Position numbers and translations under genes: made by a program
Shown here: positions 52,795-63,258 of the stretch, one piece after another
How positions within the stretch are numbered: the stretch's first letter is position 1
How the letters are laid out: each line of letters starts with the position of its first letter
Notes under the pieces: generated by a model
Seen by the model: the letters and a program-made list of their open reading frames with translations, nothing else
Database searches by the model: none
Told to the model about the DNA's origin: nothing
Assembly (NCBI GenBank): GCA_963776225.1
Contig: CAVZLL010000003.1
Coordinates: 310,001-374,000 of the forward strand
DNA: 64,000 nt
Direction: 5' to 3'
Source: Bog-756 sp963776225
Lineage (GTDB): Bacteria; Actinomycetota; Acidimicrobiia; Acidimicrobiales; RAAP-2

Positions 52795-54245
52795 CGGCCA
52801 GGCAGGTGGTGCCCCCGCGGCCGGTCGATGCCGCGCCGGACCCGGTCGAGGGTGAGGGGTCGCCGCTCGACGTGCTCCCGGTCGAGCAATTCGAAGCGCT
52901 CATCCAGCGTGGGCGTCTCCAGGGTGGCCTCACTCAGGACGAGGTGATGACCGTGCTCCGGTCGGTCGAGCTCAACGCCGACCTGATCACCGGAGTCGTC
53001 GAGCGAATCCGTGCAGCGGGAATCGAATTCACCTACGACACCGGTGAGACGACCGTCGTCCCGATGTCCGTCGCGGTGGCCGACGAGGTCTCCGCCCATC
53101 TGCGCGCGTACCAGCGCAACGGTGAGCGGGATGAGGTCGCAGCCGTCGAGATCCTGGCGGCACCGGAGCCACCCACCGGCGTCGACGCCCGTCCGAACGG
53201 CCTCGGTCCTGCCGGCGCAACCGGTGTCCCCGCTTCGCCGGCCCGGGCGACCAGGAAGCCGCGTGCTTCCCGGGATGCGGCGAACGACGGGTTCGCCGAG
53301 GGGGACAGCTTCCGGGGCTCGACGGCCGATCCGGTCCACATGTACCTCAAAGAGATCGGCAAGGTGAAGCTCCTCGATGCCGCGCTCGAGGTGGAGCTCG
53401 CCGAGCGGATCCTTGCCGGGAACGAGGCGGCGGCTCGTCTTGCCGCAGACGAAGCCGGGGAGGGGAACATCACCCGGACCGAGCGGAACACCGACCGGGT
53501 GGTCGTGCGACGCGGCCAGCAGGCAAAAGAGGCCCTCATCGAGGCCAACCTCCGACTGGTGGTGTCGATCGCCAAGCGCTATCGCAACCGTGGCCTCGCC
53601 TTCCTCGACCTGATCCAGGAGGGGAACCTCGGCCTCATGCGAGCGGTCGAGAAGTTCGACCACACCAAGGGGTTCAAGTTCTCGACGTATGCCACCTGGT
53701 GGATCCGCCAGGCCATCACCCGGGCCATCGCCGACCAGGCCCGGACCATCCGAATCCCCGTGCACATGGTCGAGACCATCAACAAGGTGGTGTGGGCCCA
53801 ACGCCAGCTCCTCCAGGAACTCGGCCGCGAGCCGAGCGCGGAAGAGGTCGCCGGTCGGGTGGACTTCACCATCGACAAGGTGCGGGAGATCCAGAGGATC
53901 AACCAGGACACGGTCTCGCTCGAACAGCCCATGGGCGACGAGGACGACTTCAGTCTCTCCGACCTCATCGAGGACCGCGAGGCGGTGGTGCCCGACGACG
54001 CGGCGGCCCGGATGATGCTCGACGACGCGGTGCGCGAGGCGCTCGGTCACCTCTCGTCGCGCGAGCAGGATGTGGTCCGGCTGCGCTTCGGGCTCGAAGA
54101 TGGAAAGATCCGGACCCTCGAGGAGGTCGGGCAGGCGTTCGGCGTGACCCGCGAGCGGATCCGCCAGATCGAGGCGAAGACCCTCGCCAAGCTTCGGCGC
54201 CCCGAGTCGGCCCAGCTGCTCCGCGACTACCTCGAAGAGGACTGA
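52791..54245 (+). CDS. sigA: Primary RNA polymerase sigma factor (sigma-70, SigA type)
   Basis: The product is 484 residues from ATG 52791. Region 1.1-like helices at the N-terminus (EQFEALIQRGRLQGGLTQDE) precede region 1.2 (STADPVHMYLKEIGKVKLLD). Region 2 is NLRLVVSIAKRYRNRGLAFL and FKFSTYATWWIRQAITRAIA. Region 3 has PVHMVETINKVVWAQRQLLQ. Region 4 has LSSREQDVVRLRFGL and VGQAFGVTRERIRQIEAKTL. This is the complete housekeeping sigma. It recognises -10 boxes of TANNNT type, as seen at several genes here. Confidence 0.97.
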   Translation: MTARQVVPPRPVDAAPDPVEGEGSPLDVLPVEQFEALIQRGRLQGGLTQDEVMTVLRSVELNADLITGVVERIRAAGIEFTYDTGETTVVPMSVAVADEVSAHLRAYQRNGERDEVAAVEILAAPEPPTGVDARPNGLGPAGATGVPASPARATRKPRASRDAANDGFAEGDSFRGSTADPVHMYLKEIGKVKLLDAALEVELAERILAGNEAAARLAADEAGEGNITRTERNTDRVVVRRGQQAKEALIEANLRLVVSIAKRYRNRGLAFLDLIQEGNLGLMRAVEKFDHTKGFKFSTYATWWIRQAITRAIADQARTIRIPVHMVETINKVVWAQRQLLQELGREPSAEEVAGRVDFTIDKVREIQRINQDTVSLEQPMGDEDDFSLSDLIEDREAVVPDDAAARMMLDDAVREALGHLSSREQDVVRLRFGLEDGKIRTLEEVGQAFGVTRERIRQIEAKTLAKLRRPESAQLLRDYLEED

Positions 54246-54311
54246 CCCGCCCGCTCACAGGGGGCCGGTGGGGGGTGCCGCCCACGGACGGCCCGGATCA
54301 GCCAGCCGGGA

Positions 54312-54611
54312 TCAGGCGGGGATCCGGCGTGCGTTGAGGGCCGAGGCGAGATCGCCGGCCATCTCGATGATCAGTGCCTCGGCGGCCTCGTCACCGTCGC
54401 GCCAGCCGAGGCGGACCCCGACGGTGTCCCGGATCCGCTCGACCCCGAGTGCGGCCACCGCCCTGGCCTTGCCGCCGAGCAGGATCGCTGTGGCCGATGC
54501 AGGGGCGGTCCGCCCGTCGGCCCCCACCACCCGCAGCCGGCGGCTGCCCGAGGCGGCCGAACCGACGGCGAAGCCGGCGCAGAAGGCGGCTGCGGCAACG
54601 GGCAGCTTCAT
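54312..54611 (-). CDS. Hypothetical protein, 99 aa, with N-terminal hydrophobic segment
   Basis: The ATG at 54611 begins LPVAAAAFCAGFAVGSAASG, a hydrophobic segment that may be a signal anchor. LRVVGADGRTAPASATAILL, GVERIRDTVGVRLGWRDGDE and ALIIEMAGDLASALNARRIP follow. The composition is natural and no competing ORF on the other strand is convincing. It lies tail-to-tail with sigA (66 bases between stops) and upstream of tRNA-Asn. Function unknown. Confidence 0.6.
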   Translation of the reverse strand: MKLPVAAAAFCAGFAVGSAASGSRRLRVVGADGRTAPASATAILLGGKARAVAALGVERIRDTVGVRLGWRDGDEAAEALIIEMAGDLASALNARRIPA

Positions 54612-54754
54612 CGGGCAGTCGGGAACGTCATCGGCTCATTGTGCCCCGGTTCCCTGCGCCGTGCACGTCTCTCCGCCGGGTGGCGATGACCGGCTAATCT
54701 CCTCTCGCACGCCGGGTCGGGTCCGGGTAGGGATCACGCAGTGGTGAGCCGGAA

Positions 54755-54827
54755 TCCGGGGTAGCTCAATCGGCAGAGCAAGCGGCTGTTAACCGCTAGG
54801 TTGTGAGTTCGAGTCTCACCCCCGGAG
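54755..54827 (+). tRNA. tRNA-Asn (GTT)
   Basis: A full cloverleaf of 73 nt without encoded CCA. The acceptor TCCGGGG pairs with CCCCGGA. D stem is GCTC/GAGC. The anticodon stem AGCGG/CCGCT carries the loop CTGTTAA, so the anticodon is GTT. T stem GTGAG/CTCAC encloses TTCGAGT. Discriminator base G. Confidence 0.96.
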
Positions 54828-55145
54828 CAACCTCGTGCCCTGGTCCCGTGATCCTCGCCGCAGTCCGGCGGGCGAACGCCGTGCGGTCCTCTGGTTGTGG
54901 CGGCTGGTTGTGGCGGTCCGCGCCACGGACTAGGGTACGCGGCCACTGAGAACCACGTTCTTCAGGGTGGCTCTGGCCGACCCGGGCTGGTGGCGGCCGC
55001 AGTCGGGCCGGTGCAGCACCGGATCCCACGACATTGCGTCTGCTCGCCGCAACGCCATGCCGCGATCCGGGCGTCCTCCTGACCAGGACCTTCCCCGGAG
55101 CCGTGCACCGACCGTCGGGATGCGACGCTGAAGAGGAGAGAACAG
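54828..55145. other. Intergenic region after tRNA-Asn
   Basis: I see no convincing gene in these 318 bases. TAGGGT near 54932 may be a -10 box. AGAGGAGAG ends just before the ATG at 55146 and is the likely RBS of the SDR gene. No repeat of the tRNA 3' end, so no sign of an integrated element here. Confidence 0.5.
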
Positions 55146-55910
55146 ATGGAGTTTGCCGGCAAGAAGGCCGTGGTCGTGGGTGGGGCATCCGGCATGGCGC
55201 GAGCGAGCGCGGAGCTGTTGGTGGGCAAGGGCGTCTCGGTGGCGATCCTCGACCTACCGACGTCAGCCGGGGAAGCGGTCGCGTCCGAGTTGGGCGGTGG
55301 GACCACCTTCCACGATTGCGACGTGACCGATGCCGCTGGCACCGAAGCCGCCCTGGCCGGGGCGGTCGAGCTGCTCGGCGGGCTCCACATCGCGGTCAAC
55401 ACGGCCGGCGGGGGAATCGCCAAGAAGACGCTGAGCAAGTCCGGACCCCACCCGCTGGAGGACTTCCGCCAGGTGATCGAGCTCAACCTCGTCGCGACGT
55501 TCAACCTGAACCGGCTCGAGGCCGCGCACATGGAGCACAACGAGCCCGAGGACGGGGAGCGCGGCGTGATCATCAACACCGCGTCGATCGCCGCCTTCGA
55601 GGGCCAGATCGGCCAGGTCGCCTACGCAGCGGCCAAGGCCGGGATCGCCGGAATGACCCTCACCATGGCTCGGGAGCTGGGCTCCTACGGGATCCGGGTC
55701 GACACCATCGCGCCCAGCCTCTTCCTCACCGGGATCACCTCCGGGCTTCCCGGGGAGTTCGCGGAGAAGCTGACCGCGGATGCCGCCTTCCCCAAGCGGA
55801 TGGGCCGGCCCGACGAGTACGCCAAGCTGGTCGCCGCCATCGTGGAGAACCCGATGCTCAACGGGGGCACGATCCGGCTCGACGCGGGCCAGCGGTTCGC
55901 GCCCAAATGA
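55146..55910 (+). CDS. Short-chain dehydrogenase (3-hydroxyacyl-CoA dehydrogenase type 2-like)
   Basis: The product is 254 residues from ATG 55146 with AGAGGAGAG upstream. The NAD-binding opening is VVVGGASGMARASAELLVGK, a GxxxGxA variant. VNTAGGG is the NAG motif. Ser and the YxxxK motif are in IINTASIAAFEGQIGQVAYA AAKAG. DVTD and ATFNLNRLEAAHM are similar to the human HSD17B10 type acting on 3-hydroxyacyl-CoA or steroids. With the acyl-CoA ligase that follows, it may oxidise a hydroxyacyl-CoA. Confidence 0.85.
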   Translation: MEFAGKKAVVVGGASGMARASAELLVGKGVSVAILDLPTSAGEAVASELGGGTTFHDCDVTDAAGTEAALAGAVELLGGLHIAVNTAGGGIAKKTLSKSGPHPLEDFRQVIELNLVATFNLNRLEAAHMEHNEPEDGERGVIINTASIAAFEGQIGQVAYAAAKAGIAGMTLTMARELGSYGIRVDTIAPSLFLTGITSGLPGEFAEKLTADAAFPKRMGRPDEYAKLVAAIVENPMLNGGTIRLDAGQRFAPK

Positions 55911-55953
55911 ACGCGACGGGGGGCTCCGCCGCCGCCGGCTTCCGGGCGGCGGG

Positions 55954-57444
55954 ATGAACCTCCTCCTCCTGCTCGAGATGGTCAGCTCTGCGGAGCCCGA
56001 CAGGGTCGCGTTCCGCTTCGGAGACTCGGACCTCACGGCTGGCGAGCTCCGTGAGCGCGCGCTGCGGATCGGTGCAGCGCTCGCCGAGAGCGGCACCGCA
56101 CACCTCGCGTACGGCTCGACCAACAGCCTGGCATTCCCGGTGGCGGTCTTCGCCGCCGCTGCCGCCGGCATCCCCCTCATCCCGGTCAATTTCCGGCTGG
56201 CGGAGACCCGGCGCAAGGAGATCCTGACCAGGCACCCCGGGGCACTGGTCGTCGCGACCGAGGATCAGCTCCCCGGTCTCCTCGCTGACGGGCACCGAGC
56301 GGTCACTGCGGCAGAGTTCCTGGCGCTCGGAGTCGGGGAGGCTGCCGCACCGGTCGATGCCGATGCGGAGGCGGTCGCGGTGCTCCTCTACACGAGCGGC
56401 ACGACCTCGCAGCCCAAGGCGGTGGTGCTGCGTCATCGCCACCTGACCAGCTACGTCCTCGGGACCGTCGAATTCTGTTCGGCAGGACCGTCGGACGCGG
56501 CGCTCGTCGCGGTCCCCCCTTATCACATCGCCGGGGTCGCCCACGTGCTGACCAACCTGTACGGCGGCAGGCGGGTGGTCTATCTCGACGCCTTCGACCC
56601 GGACGAGTGGCTGACGCTGGTCGAGCGCGAGGGGGTCACCCACGCGATGGTCGTCCCGACCATGCTCGCCCGGATCGTCGACACCCTGGAGGTATCCGGG
56701 AGAGCCGCACCCCGGTCGCTGGAATCGGTCGTCTACGGCGGCGCATCGATGCCGCACACCGTGCTCGAGCGGGCGTTGCGCGCCTTCCCCGACGTCGGAT
56801 TCGTGAACGCCTACGGACTGACCGAGACCGCATCGACGATCGCCCTGCTCGGCCCCGAGGACCACCGTCAGGGCATCGACGACCCGGATCCGTCGGTCCG
56901 GGAGCGGTTGCGTTCGGCGGGCCGGGCCGTTCCCGGTGTCGAGATCGAGATCCGCAACGACTCGGGCACGGCCGTCGGTCCCTCCGTGGTGGGAGAGATC
57001 CATGTGCGCGGGCCGCAGGTCTCGGGTGAGTACCTCGGGGCGGACCAACCCCTCGACCCCGACGGCTGGTTCTCCACCCGGGACAACGGGTACCTCGACG
57101 AGGAGGGCTACCTGTTCATCTCCGGCCGCTCCGACGACACGATCATCCGGGGCGGGGAGAACATCGCGCCTGCCGAGATCGAGGACGTGGTCCTGCTCCA
57201 TCCGGGGGTCGTCGAGTGCGCGGTGGTCGGTGTCGATGATGACCACTGGGGCCAGCGGACGGTTGCGGTGGTCGTCGCGCGTCCGGACGCTTCGTTGAGC
57301 GGGGAGGAGATCAGGGAGTGGGTTCGCAGCAGGCTGCGCGGGTCGCGTACCCCCGACGAGGTGGTCTTCCGTACCGAGCTTCCCTACACCGAGACCGGGA
57401 AGCTCCTCCGCCGCGAGCTCCGAGCAGCGCTCACCGGGGAGTAG
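55954..57444 (+). CDS. AMP-dependent acyl-CoA synthetase/ligase
   Basis: The product is 496 residues from ATG 55954, 43 bases after the SDR. The ANL superfamily motifs are LLYTSGTTSQPKAVVLRHRH (P-loop), AYGLTETASTIALLG (A5), GWFSTRDNGYLDEEGYLFIS, and RSDDTIIRGGENIAPAEIED. The hinge and the catalytic Lys near the end (YTETGKLLRRELR) are present. It activates a carboxylic acid to acyl-CoA via acyl-AMP. The N-terminus is somewhat short of the 500-550 residues common in fatty acid ligases. Substrate unknown. Confidence 0.9.
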   Translation: MNLLLLLEMVSSAEPDRVAFRFGDSDLTAGELRERALRIGAALAESGTAHLAYGSTNSLAFPVAVFAAAAAGIPLIPVNFRLAETRRKEILTRHPGALVVATEDQLPGLLADGHRAVTAAEFLALGVGEAAAPVDADAEAVAVLLYTSGTTSQPKAVVLRHRHLTSYVLGTVEFCSAGPSDAALVAVPPYHIAGVAHVLTNLYGGRRVVYLDAFDPDEWLTLVEREGVTHAMVVPTMLARIVDTLEVSGRAAPRSLESVVYGGASMPHTVLERALRAFPDVGFVNAYGLTETASTIALLGPEDHRQGIDDPDPSVRERLRSAGRAVPGVEIEIRNDSGTAVGPSVVGEIHVRGPQVSGEYLGADQPLDPDGWFSTRDNGYLDEEGYLFISGRSDDTIIRGGENIAPAEIEDVVLLHPGVVECAVVGVDDDHWGQRTVAVVVARPDASLSGEEIREWVRSRLRGSRTPDEVVFRTELPYTETGKLLRRELRAALTGE

Positions 57445-57462
57445 CGCGCGCTCCGGCTCGGC

Positions 57463-58176
57463 CTAGGCCCGACTGACCATGCGGTCGTCGACGCCGGTGC
57501 CGATGGCGAACGCACAGAATTGCCACACCTGCTCCGGCGACAGGGCGACGGACACCGTCGAACCCACCACACGGGCTCCGATGATGCTCTGGAGGAGGTG
57601 GTGGATGAGCTGTGCGGTGCACGAAACGTCGATGTCCGGACGCAGCCGGCCCGAGAGGGCGGCGTTGCTCAGGAGCTCGGCCAGCAGGTTCACCTGCGGT
57701 TCCATCGCCCGGTCCAGATCGTCGGGCCTGCTCTCGGCCAACCGGTGCTGCTGGATCATGAAGGCGCGGGTGGACGGCTCCGAGTTGCCGCTCAGCTCGA
57801 AGAGGGCGTCGACGTAGGCCTTGATCTTGGCGACGGGGTCGGCGACGGCGTCGCACCGGTGCCGCAGTCGGGGCTCGACCTCCGATGCCAGGATGGTCTC
57901 GTGGATGGCGAGCAGCAGGTCGTCCTTGCTGGCGAAGAAGAGATAGAAGGTGCGGATCGACATGCCCGACTGGTCGACCACCTCCTGGACCGTGAAGCCG
58001 GTGTCCCCCGTCGTCTTGATGAGCTCGATGCCGGCGTTCACGAACCGATCGGAGCGGTCCTGCGCGCGGGCCTTGGCCGCCCGCAGCGACCGCTCGACGC
58101 TCTGCCGCTTCCACGCCGGGAGCGGGTCAGGGTCTTGGTGCCCATCGCCCGGGCCGGCGGACTTCCGTGGGGCCAT
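57463..58176 (-). CDS. TetR-family transcriptional regulator
   Basis: The product is 237 residues from ATG 58176. After a 40-residue basic leader, the TetR HTH is at about 42-90: RFVNAGIELIKTTGDTGFTV, QEVVDQSGMSIRTFYLFFAS, KDDLLLAIHE. The C-terminal ligand domain is helical. It is convergent with the acyl-CoA ligase and stands between catabolic genes, so it probably controls this cluster in response to a substrate or acyl-CoA. A 12-base motif in its upstream region recurs before the amidohydrolase gene. Confidence 0.92.
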   Translation of the reverse strand: MAPRKSAGPGDGHQDPDPLPAWKRQSVERSLRAAKARAQDRSDRFVNAGIELIKTTGDTGFTVQEVVDQSGMSIRTFYLFFASKDDLLLAIHETILASEVEPRLRHRCDAVADPVAKIKAYVDALFELSGNSEPSTRAFMIQQHRLAESRPDDLDRAMEPQVNLLAELLSNAALSGRLRPDIDVSCTAQLIHHLLQSIIGARVVGSTVSVALSPEQVWQFCAFAIGTGVDDRMVSRA

Positions 58177-58302
58177 GGTGTTCGCATCCTCCTGGGACGG
58201 CAGCCGGGCGACAACAGAACTGGCAGGTCACGGACGGGATCTCGCGCGTCCGGTAACCGAGCCTATCGGGCCTGCGCCCCGGCTCACGTGCCGTGTGATG
58301 TC

Positions 58303-58317
58303 GGGGAGAATGCAATT
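58303..58317. promoter_or_regulatory. Candidate operator upstream of the TetR gene
   Basis: GGGGAGAATGCAATT lies about 130 bases before the tetR start. Its core GGGAGAATGCAA recurs in inverted orientation at 59515-59526, upstream of the amidohydrolase gene. It is a candidate site for the TetR protein. Confidence 0.35.
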
Positions 58318-58387
58318 GGCGGGAGGCAAGAAGCAACCGGCAGATCTCTCCGGGGAGCTCCTCGCCCGTGCCGGGGTCGCCGCGCGG

Positions 58388-59326
58388 TCAGGGGGCGGTC
58401 GGTCCTGCCGTACGGAAGGTCGACGCGAGCCATGTCGCCGCCAACTGGGTGGCGGTGCGGGACGCCGCCGCGTCGGGCGCCATGAGGTCGAACCCGTGGG
58501 GCGCCCCTGCCACGACCCGCAGGTCGGCGGGTACCCCGGCATGGGTGAGCGCGGTCGCGTAGCTCACGTCCTCGTCGAGGAAGCCGTCCGCACCGCCGAC
58601 GATGACCAGCGCGGGCGCCAACCCCCGTAGGTCCTCCGCCCGGGCGGGTGCCGCGTGGGGAGGGACGGCACCGCCCGTCAGGGGTCCGAGGTAGGCGCTC
58701 CATCCGAAGGCGTTGTGGCGGGGAGACCAGACCGCCGTCTCCCACTGGCTCGACTCGGTGCACTGCCGGTCGTCGAGCATCGGGTAGAAGAGCAGCTGCC
58801 CGGCAAGCGCCAGCCCGAGGTCGCGGGCGGCGAGCGCGAGGGCGGCGGCGAGACCGCCGCCGGCGCTTGCGCCCCCTACGACCACCCGGTCGCGGTCGAT
58901 GCCCAGCACCTCGGCGGTGGCGAGCACCCACTCGAGGGCGGCGCGGGCATCGTCGTGAGCAGCCGGGAACGGGTGCTCGGGGGCCAGGCGGTAGTCGACC
59001 GACACGGTCACGCAGTCGAGCTCGGCGGCCCACTGCTGCATCCGCGCCGCGTCGATGAGGGGCGATCCCATCACGTACCCGCCGCCGTGGAGCCAGAGGA
59101 GGCACGGGTGCGGGCGGTCGGTCGTCGGGGCGAAGGTGTGCAGCTCGAGCCGAGGGTCCTCACGCACCAGGAACCGGTCCCCGATGACTCCACGCCGAGG
59201 AGGTGGATCGCCGAGGAGGGCGTCGATGGACGCCCGGATGTCCGCGAGGTCGCCGATCTCGTCTCCGAACCCGATGTCGAGCTCGGCCAGGTGGGCGAGC
59301 TCGGGATCCAGTGGCGGCTGGTACAC
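58388..59326 (-). CDS. Alpha/beta hydrolase, HSL (hormone-sensitive lipase) family
   Basis: The product is 312 residues from GTG 59326 (VYQPPLDPELAHLAELD), where GAGGACG lies upstream. An ATG at 59464 is in frame, but the extra segment is Pro/Ser-rich and not family-like. The oxyanion motif is CLLWLHGGGYVMGS. The nucleophile is GGASAGGGLAAAL, acid in VIVGGADGFLDEDV, His in APHGFDLM. It hydrolyses a short-chain or aromatic ester, possibly producing the carboxylic acid used by the neighbouring ligase (inference). Confidence 0.9.
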   Translation of the reverse strand: MYQPPLDPELAHLAELDIGFGDEIGDLADIRASIDALLGDPPPRRGVIGDRFLVREDPRLELHTFAPTTDRPHPCLLWLHGGGYVMGSPLIDAARMQQWAAELDCVTVSVDYRLAPEHPFPAAHDDARAALEWVLATAEVLGIDRDRVVVGGASAGGGLAAALALAARDLGLALAGQLLFYPMLDDRQCTESSQWETAVWSPRHNAFGWSAYLGPLTGGAVPPHAAPARAEDLRGLAPALVIVGGADGFLDEDVSYATALTHAGVPADLRVVAGAPHGFDLMAPDAAASRTATQLAATWLASTFRTAGPTAP

Positions 59327-59513
59327 GGTCGGGCGTCCTCTCGTCGATGCGGTCGTTGGGTCGATGGGGTTGCTGGGTGAGTGGGGGCTCCGGGCTCCGT
59401 GCGCCGTCGGGTCGGGCCGTCGAGCACCCGCCGCCGACGGGAACGGATCTGCCCCCGGTTCCATCGTGGGTGCTCCGCGCCGAGAGGCGCTTGGGCCCCC
59501 GGGTCAGAGTAGA

Positions 59514-59526
59514 CTTGCATTCTCCC
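59514..59526. promoter_or_regulatory. Candidate operator upstream of the amidohydrolase gene
   Basis: CTTGCATTCTCCC is the inverted copy of the motif near 58303. It is 100 bases before GTG 59626, in the divergent region between two catabolic genes. TTGCGCAAAGTTGCG follows it and holds the palindrome TTGCGCAA. Confidence 0.35.
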
Positions 59527-59625
59527 TTGCGCAAAGTTGCGTTTTTGGGACACAACCGAGTGCGCCCCGGAGGGCGAACGAAGGAACGAGGTCGCCGGCT
59601 CCGGCGTGGCCCGGAAGGAGGCTGC

Positions 59626-60909
59626 GTGCAGATCGAAGACCTGATCCTGGTGAGCGTCGACGACCACGTCGTGGAGCCCGCACACCTGTTCGAACGGTGG
59701 GCTCCGGCGAGGGTCCGTGACCAAGCCCCTCGGTACGTGGTCAAGCCCGACGGCACCGAGGTGTGGGAGTTCCTCGGCGTCGAGATGGCCAACGTCGGCC
59801 TCAATGCGGTGGTCGGCCGACCACCAGACGAGTACGGGCTCGAGCCGGCCTCGAGGGCGGACATGCGGCCCGGCTGCTTCGACATCGACGAGCGGGTCAA
59901 GGACATGGACGCCAACGGAGTGCTCGGTTCGATGTGCTTCGGCTCGATCACCGGCTTCACCGGGCAGCTGTTCGCGCGGCCCGAGGACAAGGAGCTCGGG
60001 CGTGCCCTCCTCCAGGCCTACAACGACTGGCACATCGAGGAGTGGTGCGGGACCCATCCGGGCCGGTTCATCCCCCTCGCCACCGCGCCGATCTGGAACC
60101 CGCAGTGGATGGCCGAGGAGATGCGCCGGGTCTCCAGGAAGGGCGCCCACGCGGTGACCTTCTCGGAGAACCCTTCCAAGCTCGGCTACCCGAGCTTCCA
60201 CTCGGACCACTGGGACCCGTTCTGGACGGCCTGTTCGGACCTCGGGATCGTGGTCTGCCTGCACATCGGCTCGTCGAGCCAGTTGGTCATCACCGCCCCG
60301 GACGCACCGATCGACGTCACCATGGCGCTGACTCCCATCAACATCGTCCAGGCGGCCGCCGATCTCGTGTTCTCCCCGGTGCTCCGCAAGTTCCCGTCGC
60401 TGCGCATCGCGCTCTCCGAAGGCGGCATCGGCTGGATCCCCTACTTTCTCGAACGCATCGACTACACGTACCAGCGCCATCACGCCTGGACGGGACAGGA
60501 GTTCGGAGGCCAGCTCCCGAGCCAGGTGTTCAACGACCGGGTGATCACCTGCTTCATCGATGACGCATTCGGGATCGAGAGCCGCGGGCGGCTCAACCTC
60601 GAGCATGTGACGTGGGAGTGCGACTATCCCCATTCGGACTCGACCTGGCCCACCGCGCCGGAGGCGTTGATGAAGTACCTCGCCGTGTGCACCGACGAGG
60701 AGATCGACAGGATCACCCACCTGAACGCCATGCGGGAGTTCCACTACGATCCCTTCGCCGTGATCCCGAGAGACCAAGCCACCGTCGGTGCGCTGCGGGC
60801 GAAGGCAGCCGACCGGGACGTGTCCATCGTCTCGAAGGGCAAGCCGGCGGTCCGGATGCGGAGCGCGACCGACCTCGGGTCCAGGGCCGCGAGGAACCAA
60901 CCCAGCTGA
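59626..60909 (+). CDS. Amidohydrolase-2 family metal-dependent hydrolase
   Basis: The product is 427 residues from GTG 59626, with a strong RBS GGAAGGAGG. The TIM-barrel landmarks are LILVSVDDHVVEPAHLFERW, LGSMCFGSITGFTGQLFA, GRFIPLATAPIWNPQWMAEE, VCLHIGSSSQ, IALSEGGIGWIPYFLERIDY and TWECDYPHSDSTWP. These match actinobacterial amidohydrolases of the ACMSD/decarboxylase type that often accompany sterol or aromatic degradation genes. The metal-binding Asp near the end (ECDYPHSD) is present. Actual substrate unknown. Confidence 0.9.
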   Translation: MQIEDLILVSVDDHVVEPAHLFERWAPARVRDQAPRYVVKPDGTEVWEFLGVEMANVGLNAVVGRPPDEYGLEPASRADMRPGCFDIDERVKDMDANGVLGSMCFGSITGFTGQLFARPEDKELGRALLQAYNDWHIEEWCGTHPGRFIPLATAPIWNPQWMAEEMRRVSRKGAHAVTFSENPSKLGYPSFHSDHWDPFWTACSDLGIVVCLHIGSSSQLVITAPDAPIDVTMALTPINIVQAAADLVFSPVLRKFPSLRIALSEGGIGWIPYFLERIDYTYQRHHAWTGQEFGGQLPSQVFNDRVITCFIDDAFGIESRGRLNLEHVTWECDYPHSDSTWPTAPEALMKYLAVCTDEEIDRITHLNAMREFHYDPFAVIPRDQATVGALRAKAADRDVSIVSKGKPAVRMRSATDLGSRAARNQPS

Positions 60910-60948
60910 TCACCAGGGGGAGCGCGGCTCCCCGAGGAGCGTCGCCCC

Positions 60949-62454
<1,506 letters not shown>

Positions 62455-62463
62455 GCGGATCGG

Positions 62464-63258
62464 TCAGGACCAGCCCCTGACGCACGCCACCACCCCGCCG
62501 TCGACGAGGAGATCGGTGCCGGTGAGGAAGCTCGCCTCGGGGCCGGCCAACCAGGCCACCGCATCGGCGATGTCGGTCGGGGTGCCGAGCCGGGGGATCG
62601 GGCTGCGCTCGAGCATCTCGCCCATGAACGGCTGGGCGGCGCTCTCGCGGTGGCCCATCGGCGTGGCGATCATCCCCGGGCTCACCGAGAGGATGCGGGC
62701 CCCACGGGAACCCCACGCCGGGGCGGCCGCGACGACCCGCAGCTGCGCCCCCCGCTTGGACACCGCGTAGGCGGTCGACGAGTCGACGTCGTCGTCGAGG
62801 CCGGTGGCGGAGAGGATCCGCTCGGTGGGGGCGGTCGCGATCGCCGCTTCGGTCTCGGGGGCCATCGGCAGGAGGTGGGCGGCCATACTGGCGATGCACA
62901 CCCCGACGCTCCCCTCGACGACCGACTCACCGAACTGGTCGATCACCAGTGCGGTTCCGAGGAGGTTGACCTCGAGGATCCGCTGTCCGTTCCCCATGGT
63001 CGGGGACAGTCCCGCGGTGTGGACAAGGGCCTCGAGCGGGCCGATGTCGGCGGAGAACCGGGCCAACGCGGCCACCGACTCGCGGTCGCTCACGTCGACC
63101 GGGAGACCGTGCGCGTCGAATCCCTCGTCCCGCAGGGTGGAGAGGACGACCTCGAGCCGGTCCGGGTCCGACTCGGCGAGTACCAGCGATCTCCCGCTGG
63201 CGAGACGCCGGGCACAGGCGATGCCGATGCCCCCCGTGCCGGTGACGACCACCGACAT
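62464..63258 (-). CDS. Short-chain dehydrogenase/reductase
   Basis: The product is 264 residues from ATG 63258; the frame is open further up, but this ATG overlaps the P450 stop (ATGA) and fits the family start. NAD-binding motif is VVVTGTGGIGIACARRLASG. VHTAGLSPTMGNGQ replaces the NAG loop, and YAVSKRGAQ is YxxxK with Ser 20 residues before. There is a long region rich in Ala/Pro before the active site (APETEAAIATAPTERILS). It is convergent with mmsA, 9 bases between stops. Confidence 0.87.
   Translation of the reverse strand: MSVVVTGTGGIGIACARRLASGRSLVLAESDPDRLEVVLSTLRDEGFDAHGLPVDVSDRESVAALARFSADIGPLEALVHTAGLSPTMGNGQRILEVNLLGTALVIDQFGESVVEGSVGVCIASMAAHLLPMAPETEAAIATAPTERILSATGLDDDVDSSTAYAVSKRGAQLRVVAAAPAWGSRGARILSVSPGMIATPMGHRESAAQPFMGEMLERSPIPRLGTPTDIADAVAWLAGPEASFLTGTDLLVDGGVVACVRGWS

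Noticed and set aside
54755..54827. tRNA-Asn as integration site of a mobile element
   Set aside because: There is no copy of its 3' end nearby and both flanks are ordinary core genes.
57460..57469. GGCCTAGGCC palindrome at the acyl-CoA ligase/tetR junction as a terminator
   Set aside because: It has no loop and no T-tract and overlaps the tetR stop. It is too weak to call.
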